Below are positions 7,663 to 16,415 of a stretch of DNA of 38,211 nt, one piece after another. The stretch comes from Candidatus Calescibacteriota bacterium. GTDB lineage: Bacteria > CAIJMQ01 > JAADFP01. The position numbers and the translations under genes were made by a program. Below the pieces are notes generated by a model. It ran no database searches, was not told the DNA's origin, and saw nothing but the letters and a program-made list of their open reading frames with translations. Location of the stretch: NCBI GenBank assembly GCA_021162785.1, contig JAGGYA010000014.1, positions 1 to 38,211 of the forward strand. The letters run 5' to 3'. Positions within the stretch are counted from its first letter, which is position 1; each line of letters begins with the position of its first letter.

Positions 7663-8382
7663 CTATACCTCCTTTCCCTTGTCAAGAATCATGAGTTGAG
7701 GCTGGATCCCTTTCTTAACTGCAAGAAATCGGGCAAGGTAGATAAAGGGTGTATCCAAGAGGGCTACTATCCATTTAAGGAAGTAAGTGGTGAGAAGAAT
7801 GTCTATCCAGGTGGGGAGATCATAGACACCCCAGAAGGCTATAAGGCAGAAAACCAAGGAATCGATGAACTGGCTTACCATTGTGGAGAGGTTATTTCTC
7901 AGCCAGAGATGTCTCCCCTTAGTGATTCTCCGCCAGAGATGGAAGGCCCAAACATCATGATACTGGGAAGCAAGATAGGCCAGGAGACTCCCTGCTACTA
8001 TCCGGGGTAGGAAATTGAAGATTTCAGAGAGGGGTTTGTGAGAAAAATCATCCGGAGCAGGTTTGAAATGTAATGCAATCTGCATGTAAATGACGGTAAT
8101 CACTAAGGCAATAAACCCTAAGGTAACCCCTTTCCTTGCTTCCTTTTTCCCATAAAACTCACTGAGAATGTCCGTGGCAAAGAATATACTCCCATACAGG
8201 ACATTCCCTAAGGTGGCAGTAAAACCAAAGAGTTTAACCAGTTTAATTACCTGAATATTGCAGACAATAATACTCAAGGAAATGAGGGTGAATATTCCTT
8301 CCTTTTCAAAAAAGTAAAAGATGAGTAATGCAATGGATAGGTCAAGTATGAGGAAGAGTAACCAGAGTATTTCATTAAGCAT
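7663..8382 (-). CDS. yhhQ: Queuosine-precursor transporter, YhhQ/VUT family
   Basis: The 239-aa integral membrane protein has about six hydrophobic segments and the family hallmarks NVLYGSIFFATDILSEFYGKK and RNNLSTMVSQFIDSLVFCLIAFWG. YhhQ (DUF165) imports the deazapurines preQ0/preQ1 used for queuosine in tRNA; this role is established for the E. coli protein. No queuosine synthesis gene is in the window. Its start overlaps the rtcA stop by 8 nt. It is one of several RNA-related genes in the operon (rtcA, rsfS, argS, rsmE). Confidence 0.88.
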   Translation of the reverse strand: MLNEILWLLFLILDLSIALLIFYFFEKEGIFTLISLSIIVCNIQVIKLVKLFGFTATLGNVLYGSIFFATDILSEFYGKKEARKGVTLGFIALVITVIYMQIALHFKPAPDDFSHKPLSEIFNFLPRIVAGSLLAYLASQYHDVWAFHLWRRITKGRHLWLRNNLSTMVSQFIDSLVFCLIAFWGVYDLPTWIDILLTTYFLKWIVALLDTPFIYLARFLAVKKGIQPQLMILDKGKEV

Positions 8383-9385
8383 TTTTTACAATCCTCACTA
8401 TTCTTCCCTTAATCTCTATTTTTACTGGGAGGAACTTTTCAATAACCCAGGCATTGGTGAGGAGATGGTCGGTTACTCGACTGACCAAAATTTCTCCTCC
8501 AGTTAGAGCAAGATAGGGAAGGAGCTGGTCTCCTGCATGAGAATCTACAGCACCCGTGAGTTCCTCCAGGAGTTTATCAGCACACTCTTTCCCCACAATT
8601 TCTGCTCTTTTCCCTTTTTCTCCCAGGGAATTTGCCCCAATTAAGGAGTGTTCCGTCACTGCTACTGCACAGATTGCACTACCTGTTGAGGAAGCACTCA
8701 CATATTTTATCATTGACTTTGGCTCAGGCAGTCCCTTTTCTGAAATGAGTTTTTTAAAAGCCTTTGCCTGTCTCTCCGCTACCTTGGCAGTGGAAAGGTC
8801 AAGGGTGGCAATGGATAAACATTTAATTTCTTTTAAGGAGCCTTTTTCTGGAAGAAAAAGGGGTTGGAGGGAAGCTGGTTGGGTTTCTATAAATAGATGG
8901 GCACCACCTTTTGGATAAAATCCTTCCCTCAATACTTTCCCCTGGACAGGGTATCCCATTCTTTCAAGGAAAGGGAAGAGGATTTCCTCATAATAGGGGA
9001 AAGGAGGAGCCCATTTCCCGAAAGTTCCCCCTCCCTTTATCTCTATAGTAAACTTCCCTTTAAGTGCAGGGAGAAGAATTGCTTGAAGAAAAAGGGTTAC
9101 GGACCCTGCAGTAGATATGTGGAATTTATAACTTCCTGGTTTTAATTCTCCTGGATAGAATGTTATCTGGCGGGAACCCAGACTGGCTCCTTCCACTTTT
9201 CCACCACAGATCTCGGCTACTCCTAAGAGTGCGCGTAGATGTTGTTCCTTCAGCCCCGGCTGGGGTCTTTTAGCTCTGATATTGTAGAGTCTAACCGCCA
9301 GACCGGTTAACGCAGAAAGTCCAATAGCAGTCCGTAAAACCTGCCCCCCACCTGATCCATAGCCTGCATCTATTTCTATCATCAA
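8375..9385 (-). CDS. rtcA: RNA 3'-terminal phosphate cyclase RtcA
   Basis: RtcA converts RNA 3'-phosphate ends to 2',3'-cyclic phosphates through a covalent His-AMP intermediate. The 336-aa length is normal. The N-terminal DAGYGSGGGQVLRTA and KRPQPGLKEQHL motifs, and the C-terminal catalytic histidine in VDSHAGDQLLPYLAL (H283), are all present. It begins 14 nt after the pilT stop. No rtcB or rtcR neighbour is seen, so here it is part of a housekeeping operon rather than the E. coli-type regulated rtc locus. Two adjacent Met codons could start; the second (MIEIDAG) fits the family best. Confidence 0.95.
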   Translation of the reverse strand: MMIEIDAGYGSGGGQVLRTAIGLSALTGLAVRLYNIRAKRPQPGLKEQHLRALLGVAEICGGKVEGASLGSRQITFYPGELKPGSYKFHISTAGSVTLFLQAILLPALKGKFTIEIKGGGTFGKWAPPFPYYEEILFPFLERMGYPVQGKVLREGFYPKGGAHLFIETQPASLQPLFLPEKGSLKEIKCLSIATLDLSTAKVAERQAKAFKKLISEKGLPEPKSMIKYVSASSTGSAICAVAVTEHSLIGANSLGEKGKRAEIVGKECADKLLEELTGAVDSHAGDQLLPYLALTGGEILVSRVTDHLLTNAWVIEKFLPVKIEIKGRIVRIVKNA

Positions 9386-9399
9386 GAGGGAGAAGAAGA

Positions 9400-10488
9400 T
9401 TAAAATTCACCGAGTATCTGTCTTTCCTCATCCAGGACAATTCCCTTCATTGCCATTTCCAGCATTTCAGGTTGAGGAGATTTGGATAAGGCTTCTTCAA
9501 GAGTGATATGGCCGTCTTTTACCAGCTGGATTAAAGATTGGTTAAAGGTTTGCATACCCTCCTCTTTACCAGCCTGAATTGCTGCCGGGATTCTTTCAAT
9601 TTTATTTTCTCTTATTAATCGTGCAATGGTGAGATTCAGGATCATTACCTCCACCGCTGGAATAAGTCCACCATCTTTCCTACGGCAGAGTCTTTGCACT
9701 ATTGTAGCTTTGAGATTAAGGGATAACTGGCTCCTTATTTGATAATGCTCAGCGGGTGGGAAGAAATCCAAGATACGGTTAATAACCTGTGCAGAATCAA
9801 CTGCGTGCAGGGAAGAGAGAACAAGGTGTCCAGTTTCAGCAGCATTAATGGCGATACGGAAACTCTCTTCGTCTCGAAGTTCTCCTATCATTATGACATC
9901 GGGATCTTGTCTCACCACCTGTCTTAAGGCAGTATAGAAAGATTCCGTGTCCATGCCTACTTCTCTTTGGCTTATTATGGACTTTTTATCCTGAAAGAGG
10001 AATTCAATAGGATCTTCAATGGTAATGATATGGCATTTACGGTTTTGGTTAATAAATTCCACCATGGCTGCCAGAGTAGTGGATTTGCCGGCACTCGCTG
10101 CACCACATACAAGGACTAACCCGCGAGGTAGCAAGGAAAGCTTCTCTAAAATAGGAGGTAAATTTAATTCTTTAAAGGAAAGAATTTGGGTTTTAACTCT
10201 CCTTACCGCTATCCCAACCGTGCCCCGTTGCAAATATAGATTTACTCTGAACCTGCCTAAACCAGAGAGGCCATATGAAACATCCAGATCCCCTTTTTCC
10301 TCAAATATCTTTCTTTTCCTTTCATCCAGGATGGATAAAGCCATTTTTTTCACATCTTCAGGAGATAGTTTATCCCCTATTTGTGTAAGCTCTCGATTAA
10401 TTCGGAAGGTAGGAGGACTACCTGCTTTAAGATGGAGATCAGAAGCGTCTTTCTCCACCATAATTTTAAGTAAAGAAGTGAATTCCAT
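9400..10488 (-). CDS. pilT: PilT-type pilus retraction ATPase
   Basis: This hexameric cytoplasmic ATPase drives type IV pilus retraction. In order the 362 residues show an N-terminal domain with ASDLHL, a P-loop CGAASAGKST (128-137), the Asp box TIEDPIEF, Walker B DPDVIMIGELRD, the His box TGHLVLSSLHAVDSA and the C-terminal GMQTFNQSLIQL. The P-loop departs from the usual GPTGSGKST but still fits GxxxxGK[ST]. It starts just after the mreB stop (TAAAATG). With the pseudopilin gene at 611 it indicates a type IV pilus or related machine. PilU is a possible alternative name. Confidence 0.9.
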   Translation of the reverse strand: MEFTSLLKIMVEKDASDLHLKAGSPPTFRINRELTQIGDKLSPEDVKKMALSILDERKRKIFEEKGDLDVSYGLSGLGRFRVNLYLQRGTVGIAVRRVKTQILSFKELNLPPILEKLSLLPRGLVLVCGAASAGKSTTLAAMVEFINQNRKCHIITIEDPIEFLFQDKKSIISQREVGMDTESFYTALRQVVRQDPDVIMIGELRDEESFRIAINAAETGHLVLSSLHAVDSAQVINRILDFFPPAEHYQIRSQLSLNLKATIVQRLCRRKDGGLIPAVEVMILNLTIARLIRENKIERIPAAIQAGKEEGMQTFNQSLIQLVKDGHITLEEALSKSPQPEMLEMAMKGIVLDEERQILGEF

Positions 10489-10489
10489 T

Positions 10490-11527
10490 TTAAACCTCTA
10501 CACTTAAAGACACGATTTTTCTCAAGAGTTTAATTTCATCAAGACATTTTCCTGCACCCACTGCTACACATTTATCAGGATCTTCAGCTACTCGAGTGGG
10601 GAGACCAGTTTCTTCACTTAGTTTTTTGTCCAACCCCCTTAATTTGGCACCCCCACCCGTTAACACTATCCCTCTATCAACCAGGTCTGCAGAAAGTTCT
10701 GGAGGAGTCTCTTCCAACACTTCTTTAACTGTTCTTACGATTATCTCAACTGGCTCTTGTAAGGCTTCCCTTACTTCTTCACTTGTAATGCGGATATACT
10801 TAGGTAGCCCTGTTACCAAGTCTCTCCCCTTTACTTCCATTTCTTCCTCTTCCCCTTCCAGATAGGCAGAACCCAGTTTAATCTTTACTTCTTCAGCGGT
10901 TCTTTCCCCAATAAGTAAGTTATGGTGGTTTTTGAGATGCCTAATTATGGCCTGATCCATTTCATCCCCTGCCACTTTTATCATTTTGCATTTCACTATT
11001 CCTGCTAAAGAAATTACTGCTACTTCTGTCGTCCCTCCTCCTATGTCCACCACCATATTCCCCCCAGGTTCTTCTACAGGGAGACCTGCACCTATTGCTG
11101 CAGCCATAGGTTCTTCTATAGGATAGATTTCCCTTGCACCCGCTTGAGAAGCAGATTCTTTAAGTGCCCTTTTCTCAGCTTCTGTAATCCCTGATGTTAC
11201 TGCTATTACTACGCGGGGGCGGACAAATTTTTTACGATTGTGGACTTTGGTTATAAAATACCGAAGCATTTCCTCTGTAGCTTCAAAATCAGTTATTACC
11301 CCATCTCGTAGAGGCCGGGTGGCTACAATTGCACCTGGAGTTCTACCAACCATCCTTTTTGCTTCCTCACCCACAGCTAAAATTGTTCGGGAGTATTTAT
11401 GCATAGCTACCACAGAGGGCTCCATTAAAATTACCCCTTTCCCCTTTACATACACCAGGGTGGTGGCTGTTCCTAAGTCAATTGCTATATCATTGGAAAA
11501 AGCTCCGAAAAGGGAATCAAAAAACAT
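10490..11527 (-). CDS. mreB: Rod-shape-determining protein MreB
   Basis: This actin-like filament protein organises lateral cell-wall synthesis, implying a rod-shaped, walled cell. The phosphate-1 motif [17 protein letters not shown], phosphate-2 motif [16 protein letters not shown] and adenosine motif [15 protein letters not shown] are intact. I moved the start from 11545 in the track to the ATG at 11527 (MFFDSLFG), giving the usual 345 aa: it has a GGAGG five nt upstream and matches family N-termini. It overlaps the htpX stop by 11 nt. No mreC/mreD follows; pilT does instead. Confidence 0.95.
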   Translation of the reverse strand: MFFDSLFGAFSNDIAIDLGTATTLVYVKGKGVILMEPSVVAMHKYSRTILAVGEEAKRMVGRTPGAIVATRPLRDGVITDFEATEEMLRYFITKVHNRKKFVRPRVVIAVTSGITEAEKRALKESASQAGAREIYPIEEPMAAAIGAGLPVEEPGGNMVVDIGGGTTEVAVISLAGIVKCKMIKVAGDEMDQAIIRHLKNHHNLLIGERTAEEVKIKLGSAYLEGEEEEMEVKGRDLVTGLPKYIRITSEEVREALQEPVEIIVRTVKEVLEETPPELSADLVDRGIVLTGGGAKLRGLDKKLSEETGLPTRVAEDPDKCVAVGAGKCLDEIKLLRKIVSLSVEV

Positions 11528-12377
11528 AACCCCCTCCTTCCTCACGGGCCATTAATTCCAGTCTTCTTATCCTCTCCTCTATGGGAGGATGGGTTGAGAA
11601 GAGGTTAGCTATCCAGTCCTCAGAAGAGAATGGGTGGACGATGAAAAGAGGTGCTGTGGAGGGATTACTCTCCAGAGGGATCCTCTGAGTATAAGAGGTA
11701 AGTTTCCTTAAGGCATTTGCTAAATAAAGAGGGTTACCACAGGCTCTTGCTCCTCCTTCATCAGCAAGATACTCTCGAGTTCTGGAAATGCTCATCTGAA
11801 CAATTAAAGCTGCTATTGGGGCTAATATGGAAACCACAAGAAGGAAAAATGGAGATACTCCCCGTTCATCATCGTCTCCGAAGATGGCTCTCCATCTTAA
11901 CCAGTAAGCCAGCATACTTATGGCACCTGCTACTGAGACAGCCACTGTTTGTATTAAAGTATCCCGGTGTTTTATGTGGGATAATTCATGGCCAATAACT
12001 CCTTTTATTTCTTCTGGACTGAGTAATCTCAAGAGACCTTGAGTCACTGCTACTGCTGCACAGGAAGGGCTTCTTCCCGTAGCGAAAGCATTGGGAGAAG
12101 GATGAGGGATAAGATACACACGCGGTTTCGGAATCCCTATTCTCTGTGCAAGGTCCTCCACTATATTATGAAGCCAGGGTAACTCTTCAGGAGGGATCTC
12201 TTCCGCCCTGTACATATTTAAAACAATACGATCAGAGAAGAAGTAAAAGACGGAGTTCATACACAGAGTAAAAATGAAAGCTATCAATGCACCATTCCTT
12301 CCACCAAAGAATCCTCCTATCCAGATGAGTAAAAGAGTTAATATTGCTAAGAGAAAAAAGGTCTTCAAGTGATTCAT
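11517..12377 (-). CDS. htpX: M48 family membrane metalloprotease HtpX
   Basis: HtpX is a zinc endoprotease of membrane-protein quality control. From the chosen start it is 286 aa with two N-terminal transmembrane helices (about 5-22 and 28-47), the zinc site HELSH (130-134), a further helix pair near 150-190 and the downstream Glu in [10 protein letters not shown] chose the ATG at 12377 (MNHLKTFF) over the track start at 12437 because a consensus promoter lies between the two, with its -10 box nine nt before this ATG. It is the first gene of the 12-gene minus-strand operon. Confidence 0.93.
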   Translation of the reverse strand: MNHLKTFFLLAILTLLLIWIGGFFGGRNGALIAFIFTLCMNSVFYFFSDRIVLNMYRAEEIPPEELPWLHNIVEDLAQRIGIPKPRVYLIPHPSPNAFATGRSPSCAAVAVTQGLLRLLSPEEIKGVIGHELSHIKHRDTLIQTVAVSVAGAISMLAYWLRWRAIFGDDDERGVSPFFLLVVSILAPIAALIVQMSISRTREYLADEGGARACGNPLYLANALRKLTSYTQRIPLESNPSTAPLFIVHPFSSEDWIANLFSTHPPIEERIRRLELMAREEGGGYVF

Positions 12378-12386
12378 ACTTTCTGG

Positions 12387-12415
12387 ATTATACCTGAACT
12401 GACGGTTTAGTGCAA
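12387..12415 (-). promoter_or_regulatory. Consensus promoter for the htpX-rsmE operon, nearly leaderless
   Basis: On the minus strand TTGCAC (12415-12410), a 17-nt spacer and TATAAT (12392-12387) are followed after 9 nt by the htpX ATG. Transcription should begin about 7 nt after the -10 box, leaving a leader of only 0-3 nt with no room for a Shine-Dalgarno. Confidence 0.8.
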
Positions 12416-12457
12416 AGTATTGCCAATTTTCTTCCAAAAATGATAGGATTATGGAGA

Positions 12458-13564
12458 ATGATCTTAGTAACGGGAGGAGCTGGTTTTATTGGTTCACACT
12501 TAGTAGATCTCTTGATAAAAGAAGGGTTCAAAGTAAGGGTGGTGGATAATTTCCATCCTCAGGTTCATCCAGAGAAACCTTCTTACCTCAATCCTGAAGC
12601 TGAATATGTGGAAGGAGATGTGAGAGATAGAAGACTTATGGAAAGTATTCTGGAAGGAGTGGAAGGTATATTTCATTTTGCTTCCAGGGTGGGAGTGGGA
12701 CAGTCCATGTATGAAATAGAAGACTATGTGGATGCAAACTTGAGGGGGACAGGAGTTCTCTTAGACCTTTTAGCAAATACACCTCATAAAGTTAGAAAAC
12801 TGATAGTTGCCTCTTCTATGAGTATTTATGGAGAGGGAGCATACAGATGTAAAAATTGCGGAGTGGTTTATCCTGAAAGGAGAAATGAGGAGGATCTGGA
12901 AAAGGGTGTATGGGAGGTAAAATGTCCAAATTGTGGCGAATTCTTAACACCTATCCCTACTCCGGAAGATAAACCCCTTTATTCTTCTTCCATATATGCT
13001 CAGACAAAGAAATATCAGGAAGAGATGTGTCTTTTAATTGGGAAAACTTATGGGATACCTGTGGTATCTTTAAGATTCTTCAATGTATTTGGTTCCCGTC
13101 AGTCACTTTCCAACCCCTACACGGGAGTGGTGGCTATTTTCCTTTCCCGAATACTTTCCGGTAATCCTCCAGTGATTTTTGAAGATGGTAATCAAACCCG
13201 TGACTTTATCCATGTTAAAGATGTGGTTTATGGGTGTTATCTTGCCCTGATGAAGGAAGAAGCAAACTATGAAATCATTAACTTGGGAAGAGGAGAGGGA
13301 GTGAAAATAAAGGATATTTCTTCTATCCTTCAAACATTACTGAAGAGGGAAGTGGGAGAGGAGATTACTGGTAGATACAGGAAGGGGGATGTGAGACATT
13401 GTTTTGCGGATATTACCAAGTTAAAAGAAAAACTCGGATTTACCCCTAAGATAACCTTAGAAGAAGGTATGGAAGAACTTCTTCCTTGGATGGAAAAGGA
13501 AAAGGTAAGAGATTATTTTGCCCGTGTCCTCAAGGAGATGGAGGAAAGGGGGTTAGTAAAGTGA
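12458..13564 (+). CDS. Extended SDR epimerase with zinc-ribbon insert (dTDP-L-rhamnose 4-epimerase-like)
   Basis: This NAD-dependent sugar-nucleotide enzyme has the dinucleotide motif TGGAGFIGSHL, the active-site serine region SSMSIYGEGAY and the YxxxK pair YAQTK. Between them lies an insert with two CxxC pairs (CKNCG, about 30 residues later CPNCG), a zinc ribbon also present in the WbiB-type dTDP-L-rhamnose 4-epimerase group. SMYEIEDYV and NPYTGVVAIF fit the same group; the substrate is inferred from memory of that family. I chose the ATG at 12458 (MILVTGG, 368 aa) rather than 12410, which extends into the opposing htpX promoter. The next gene overlaps by 4 nt (GTGA). Confidence 0.85.
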   Translation: MILVTGGAGFIGSHLVDLLIKEGFKVRVVDNFHPQVHPEKPSYLNPEAEYVEGDVRDRRLMESILEGVEGIFHFASRVGVGQSMYEIEDYVDANLRGTGVLLDLLANTPHKVRKLIVASSMSIYGEGAYRCKNCGVVYPERRNEEDLEKGVWEVKCPNCGEFLTPIPTPEDKPLYSSSIYAQTKKYQEEMCLLIGKTYGIPVVSLRFFNVFGSRQSLSNPYTGVVAIFLSRILSGNPPVIFEDGNQTRDFIHVKDVVYGCYLALMKEEANYEIINLGRGEGVKIKDISSILQTLLKREVGEEITGRYRKGDVRHCFADITKLKEKLGFTPKITLEEGMEELLPWMEKEKVRDYFARVLKEMEERGLVK

Positions 13565-14595
13565 AAGCAATAATATTTGGAGGAGCTGGATTTATAGGAG
13601 TGAATTTTGCGAAAAGAATTTTAGAAGAGGGTGGAGAAGTAATTGTAGCCGATGACCTCTCCCGAGTAGGGAGTAGAATGAATCTTAAGTGGCTGAGGGA
13701 TAAAGGAAATGTTAGATTTATTCAGGTGGATATTCGACATGCTTCCCAAGTAAAGGAGATCATCCATGTACACCGGGATGCAGATGCAGTATTTCATTTC
13801 GCTGCCCAGGTGGCAGTAACCTTATCCATCCAGAATCCAAGAAAAGATTTTGAAGTGAATGCCTTGGGTACACTCAATATTCTGGAAGCCATAAGGGAAG
13901 AGAAGATAAACCCAGCACTCATTTATTCCTCCACCAATAAAGTGTATGGGGGTATGGAAAAATTGAAAGTGGTAGAGGAAGAAAAAAGATATGTTCTTCC
14001 GGATTATCCTCAAGGCATCAGCGAAGATTTCCCCTTGGATTTTCATTCACCCTATGGTTGCTCAAAAGGGTGTGCTGACCAGTATGTAAGAGATTATGCC
14101 CGGATTTATGGTTTGAATACAGTGGTTTTACGGCAGTCATGTATATATGGCCCTCGACAGTTTGGGATAGAGGATCAGGGCTGGGTTGCCCATTTCCTCA
14201 TATGTGGTCTTATGAAAAAACCCATAACCATATATGGGACAGGTAAACAGGTAAGGGACCTCCTTTACATTGATGACTTGATAGACTTAGGGTTGAAGTG
14301 CGTTGAAAACATTGAAAAAGTAAAAGGGGAGATCTTCAATGTGGGTGGAGGGGAGGAAAATACCCTTTCCCTTCTTGAATTGCTGGATATAATGGAAGAG
14401 AAAGGGATAAAGCCGGAAGTGAAGTTTTCCCAAGCCCGTCCCGGGGATCAGAAAGTTTTCATTGCAGATATTGGAAAAGCCAAAAAACTCTTGGACTGGA
14501 AACCAAAGATTAGTGTAAGGGTGGGAGTGGAGAAGTTGCTCGAGTGGCTACGGGATAATCTTGCTGAAATAGAGTTCACATTCTCTGAAAAATAG
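13561..14595 (+). CDS. CDP-paratose 2-epimerase-like SDR
   Basis: The real start is the GTG at 13561, overlapping the previous stop (GTGA) with GGGGG 8 nt upstream; the track start at 13486 lies inside the preceding gene. The 344-aa product has GGAGFIGVNF, SSTNKVYG, the catalytic YGCSK and the highly conserved RQSCIYGPRQFGIEDQGWVA stretch of the CDP-paratose/CDP-tyvelose epimerase family. In that family the enzyme inverts C2 of a dideoxy sugar nucleotide. No other CDP-dideoxyhexose genes are in the window, so the natural substrate may differ. It pairs with the upstream epimerase in a two-gene operon. Confidence 0.85.
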   Translation: MKAIIFGGAGFIGVNFAKRILEEGGEVIVADDLSRVGSRMNLKWLRDKGNVRFIQVDIRHASQVKEIIHVHRDADAVFHFAAQVAVTLSIQNPRKDFEVNALGTLNILEAIREEKINPALIYSSTNKVYGGMEKLKVVEEEKRYVLPDYPQGISEDFPLDFHSPYGCSKGCADQYVRDYARIYGLNTVVLRQSCIYGPRQFGIEDQGWVAHFLICGLMKKPITIYGTGKQVRDLLYIDDLIDLGLKCVENIEKVKGEIFNVGGGEENTLSLLELLDIMEEKGIKPEVKFSQARPGDQKVFIADIGKAKKLLDWKPKISVRVGVEKLLEWLRDNLAEIEFTFSEK

Positions 14596-14624
14596 AAAAA
14601 AACGCAAAGATTGACTTGGATGAG

Positions 14625-15785
14625 TTATCTACTGTTTAGTACTAAATTATAAACTTCCATTAGTTTCTTCACTACTGTCTCGGGATGATACAACTTTTTT
14701 GCTTTCTCTCTCCCTTTACTTCCCATTTCTTTTCTTAAAGTATCGTTTTTCAATAAAATAAGAATTTTCTCGGCCAGTTCCTTCCAATCCCCTGGGGTAA
14801 TCAAAAATCCTGTTTTTCCATCCTCCACCATTTCTGGGATACCACCTACCCGGGTGGCAATAACCGGTTTGCCTGCTGCCATTGCTTCGGCAATGCTTAA
14901 GGGTGAAGTTTCCTGGCGAGAAGGCAAGACTAATAGGGAACAACGGGATATCTCTTCTCTCACCTGAGTATTATTGAGAACGCCTTTGATTTCCACAAAT
15001 GGTGAGAGATCATTTGCTTTAATGAATTTATTCATTTTAGAGAAGTAAGAAGGATTTTCAACTCTACCTATAATATGCAGTTTAACCTTGGGATGCTTGG
15101 ATACCACTGAAGGCAGTGATTTGACAAGCATTAAGGGGTCCTTCCGGTAGGAAATACTCCCAATATAGAGGATCAAAGGTCTCTCTTCCTTGTCCTGTAA
15201 GGAGAAAAATTCTGGGGAAACCAGATTCGGGATCCGGAAAAATCGCGTATTTTTAAGATAACTGTATTCTTTCTCCACATATTCACAGATGGAAATTACA
15301 TATCTGCACTTCCTCAATGAAGCTTTCTCAAGGAAAGGATAAAGAAATCTATGGGGAAGTCTTCTCCCATACCAATAGTATTTTTCTTTATGGGTCACAC
15401 CGTGAATAGTGTGAACCCAAGGGAAAGAAAGGAAGGAGGGGGGTAAGGAGTACTTGGGGTCACCATGAGAATGGATTAAGTCCGGCGAGAGACTTTTAAT
15501 AGAAGACATAAGCTTTTCAGTCCCCCTGAGTAAATTGGTAATAATTCTTGGTTTGGGGAAGGATAGGTAATGCAAGTAGATATTTTCTCCCCTTTTCACG
15601 ATTTCATCTTTCTCCACCCACTTCCTCATGGTGATTAAATGGATTTCCATATCCGGATACTTGGATAATTCCTTAATGAGAGTATGAGCGATTTTTTCTG
15701 GGCCAATAGTAAAATTGAAATTTTTAATGGGAGGGTATTCGGAGAGCAGTAGTAACTTCACATTATTTGTTTCTAATTCTACCAA
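14625..15785 (-). CDS. GT4 family glycosyltransferase
   Basis: This 386-aa GT-B fold retaining transferase has an N-terminal Rossmann half (VKLLLLSEYPPI, HSHGDPKYSLP, HTIHGVTHKEKYYW) and a C-terminal nucleotide-binding half with LILYIGSISYRKDPLMLVKSL and the donor motif PSRQETSPLSIAEAMAAGKPVIA. It likely works at the cytoplasmic membrane face in surface glycan assembly. The listed start is a TTG; a GTG at 15761 (VKLLLLSEYPP) fits family N-termini better. The upstream DNA is a broken FkbM gene cut off right next to this start, suggesting a rearrangement joined them. It converges on the epimerase pair with a 29-nt spacer. Confidence 0.88.
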   Translation of the reverse strand: MVELETNNVKLLLLSEYPPIKNFNFTIGPEKIAHTLIKELSKYPDMEIHLITMRKWVEKDEIVKRGENIYLHYLSFPKPRIITNLLRGTEKLMSSIKSLSPDLIHSHGDPKYSLPPSFLSFPWVHTIHGVTHKEKYYWYGRRLPHRFLYPFLEKASLRKCRYVISICEYVEKEYSYLKNTRFFRIPNLVSPEFFSLQDKEERPLILYIGSISYRKDPLMLVKSLPSVVSKHPKVKLHIIGRVENPSYFSKMNKFIKANDLSPFVEIKGVLNNTQVREEISRCSLLVLPSRQETSPLSIAEAMAAGKPVIATRVGGIPEMVEDGKTGFLITPGDWKELAEKILILLKNDTLRKEMGSKGREKAKKLYHPETVVKKLMEVYNLVLNSR

Positions 15786-15806
15786 TGAATACTTGATCTT
15801 TCAAAT

Positions 15807-16310
15807 TCAATCGAGGGTTTCTACCTTTACTTCATATTTTTCCACATTTCCAAGGGAATTCTGGAGTATGAAAGAAGCCTTACCCCGGTTTTTTGCACAT
15901 GGATAAGTGTAAATTTCTGCTTTCTCTGCTCGGGGACCCAGCGCTAAATTAAAAGCAAATTTGTTGTAACAAAGAAAAGGAAGAAGGCAGAGGTTCTAAA
16001 GCATAAACTAACCCTTTTTCTCCCACGAATTTGGATGCACATAGGGAAAGAAAACCAGTGCAGCTCCCTACATCTATGAATACATCTCCTTCTTTAAGAC
16101 AATTTTTCATTACATAAACAGTCCCAAATTCATAAATTCCATTGTAGCTTTGTCTAAATGAGGTTGTAGAATCATCCAGAAACTTAGGGAGGTAGGAACC
16201 ACCACATCTTGAGAGGGAGGAGGGGCTATAATTTTCCCTATTAAGCGTCGAAGGCGGCCACAACCCCTAAAAGGCAAATGAAGCAATAACCAATTCAATT
16301 TTCTAACCAA
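15807..16310 (-). pseudogene. FkbM-type methyltransferase pseudogene, two frameshifts and 3' truncation
   Basis: Three adjacent minus-strand frames together spell an FkbM methyltransferase. Frame 1: MVRKLNWLLLHLPFRGCGRL. Frame 2: GGSYLPKFLDDSTTSFRQSYN and the SAM-binding GDVFIDVGSCTGFLSL. Frame 3: FNLALGPRAEKAEIYTYPC to KVETLD. The shifts fall near 16210 and at a T4 run near 15950, and the gene stops right after the ETLD motif, losing the rest of the catalytic domain. Two shifts plus truncation make a sequencing error unlikely. FkbM enzymes O-methylate sugars, so it probably once modified the local glycan. Confidence 0.8.
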
Positions 16311-16415
16311 TCTTAAGTTTTGAGGGATTCCCTTCTCAGCAGGTGAAGTCTTTAAGAAGGTAACCTCCGTCCCCTACAGAACTCTTAATTAAAAGGTAAA
16401 GCAGTGATAAACATG

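Noticed and set aside
7522-8010. 162-aa plus-strand ORF
   Set aside because: Antisense to yhhQ and DUF2007, both of which match known families.
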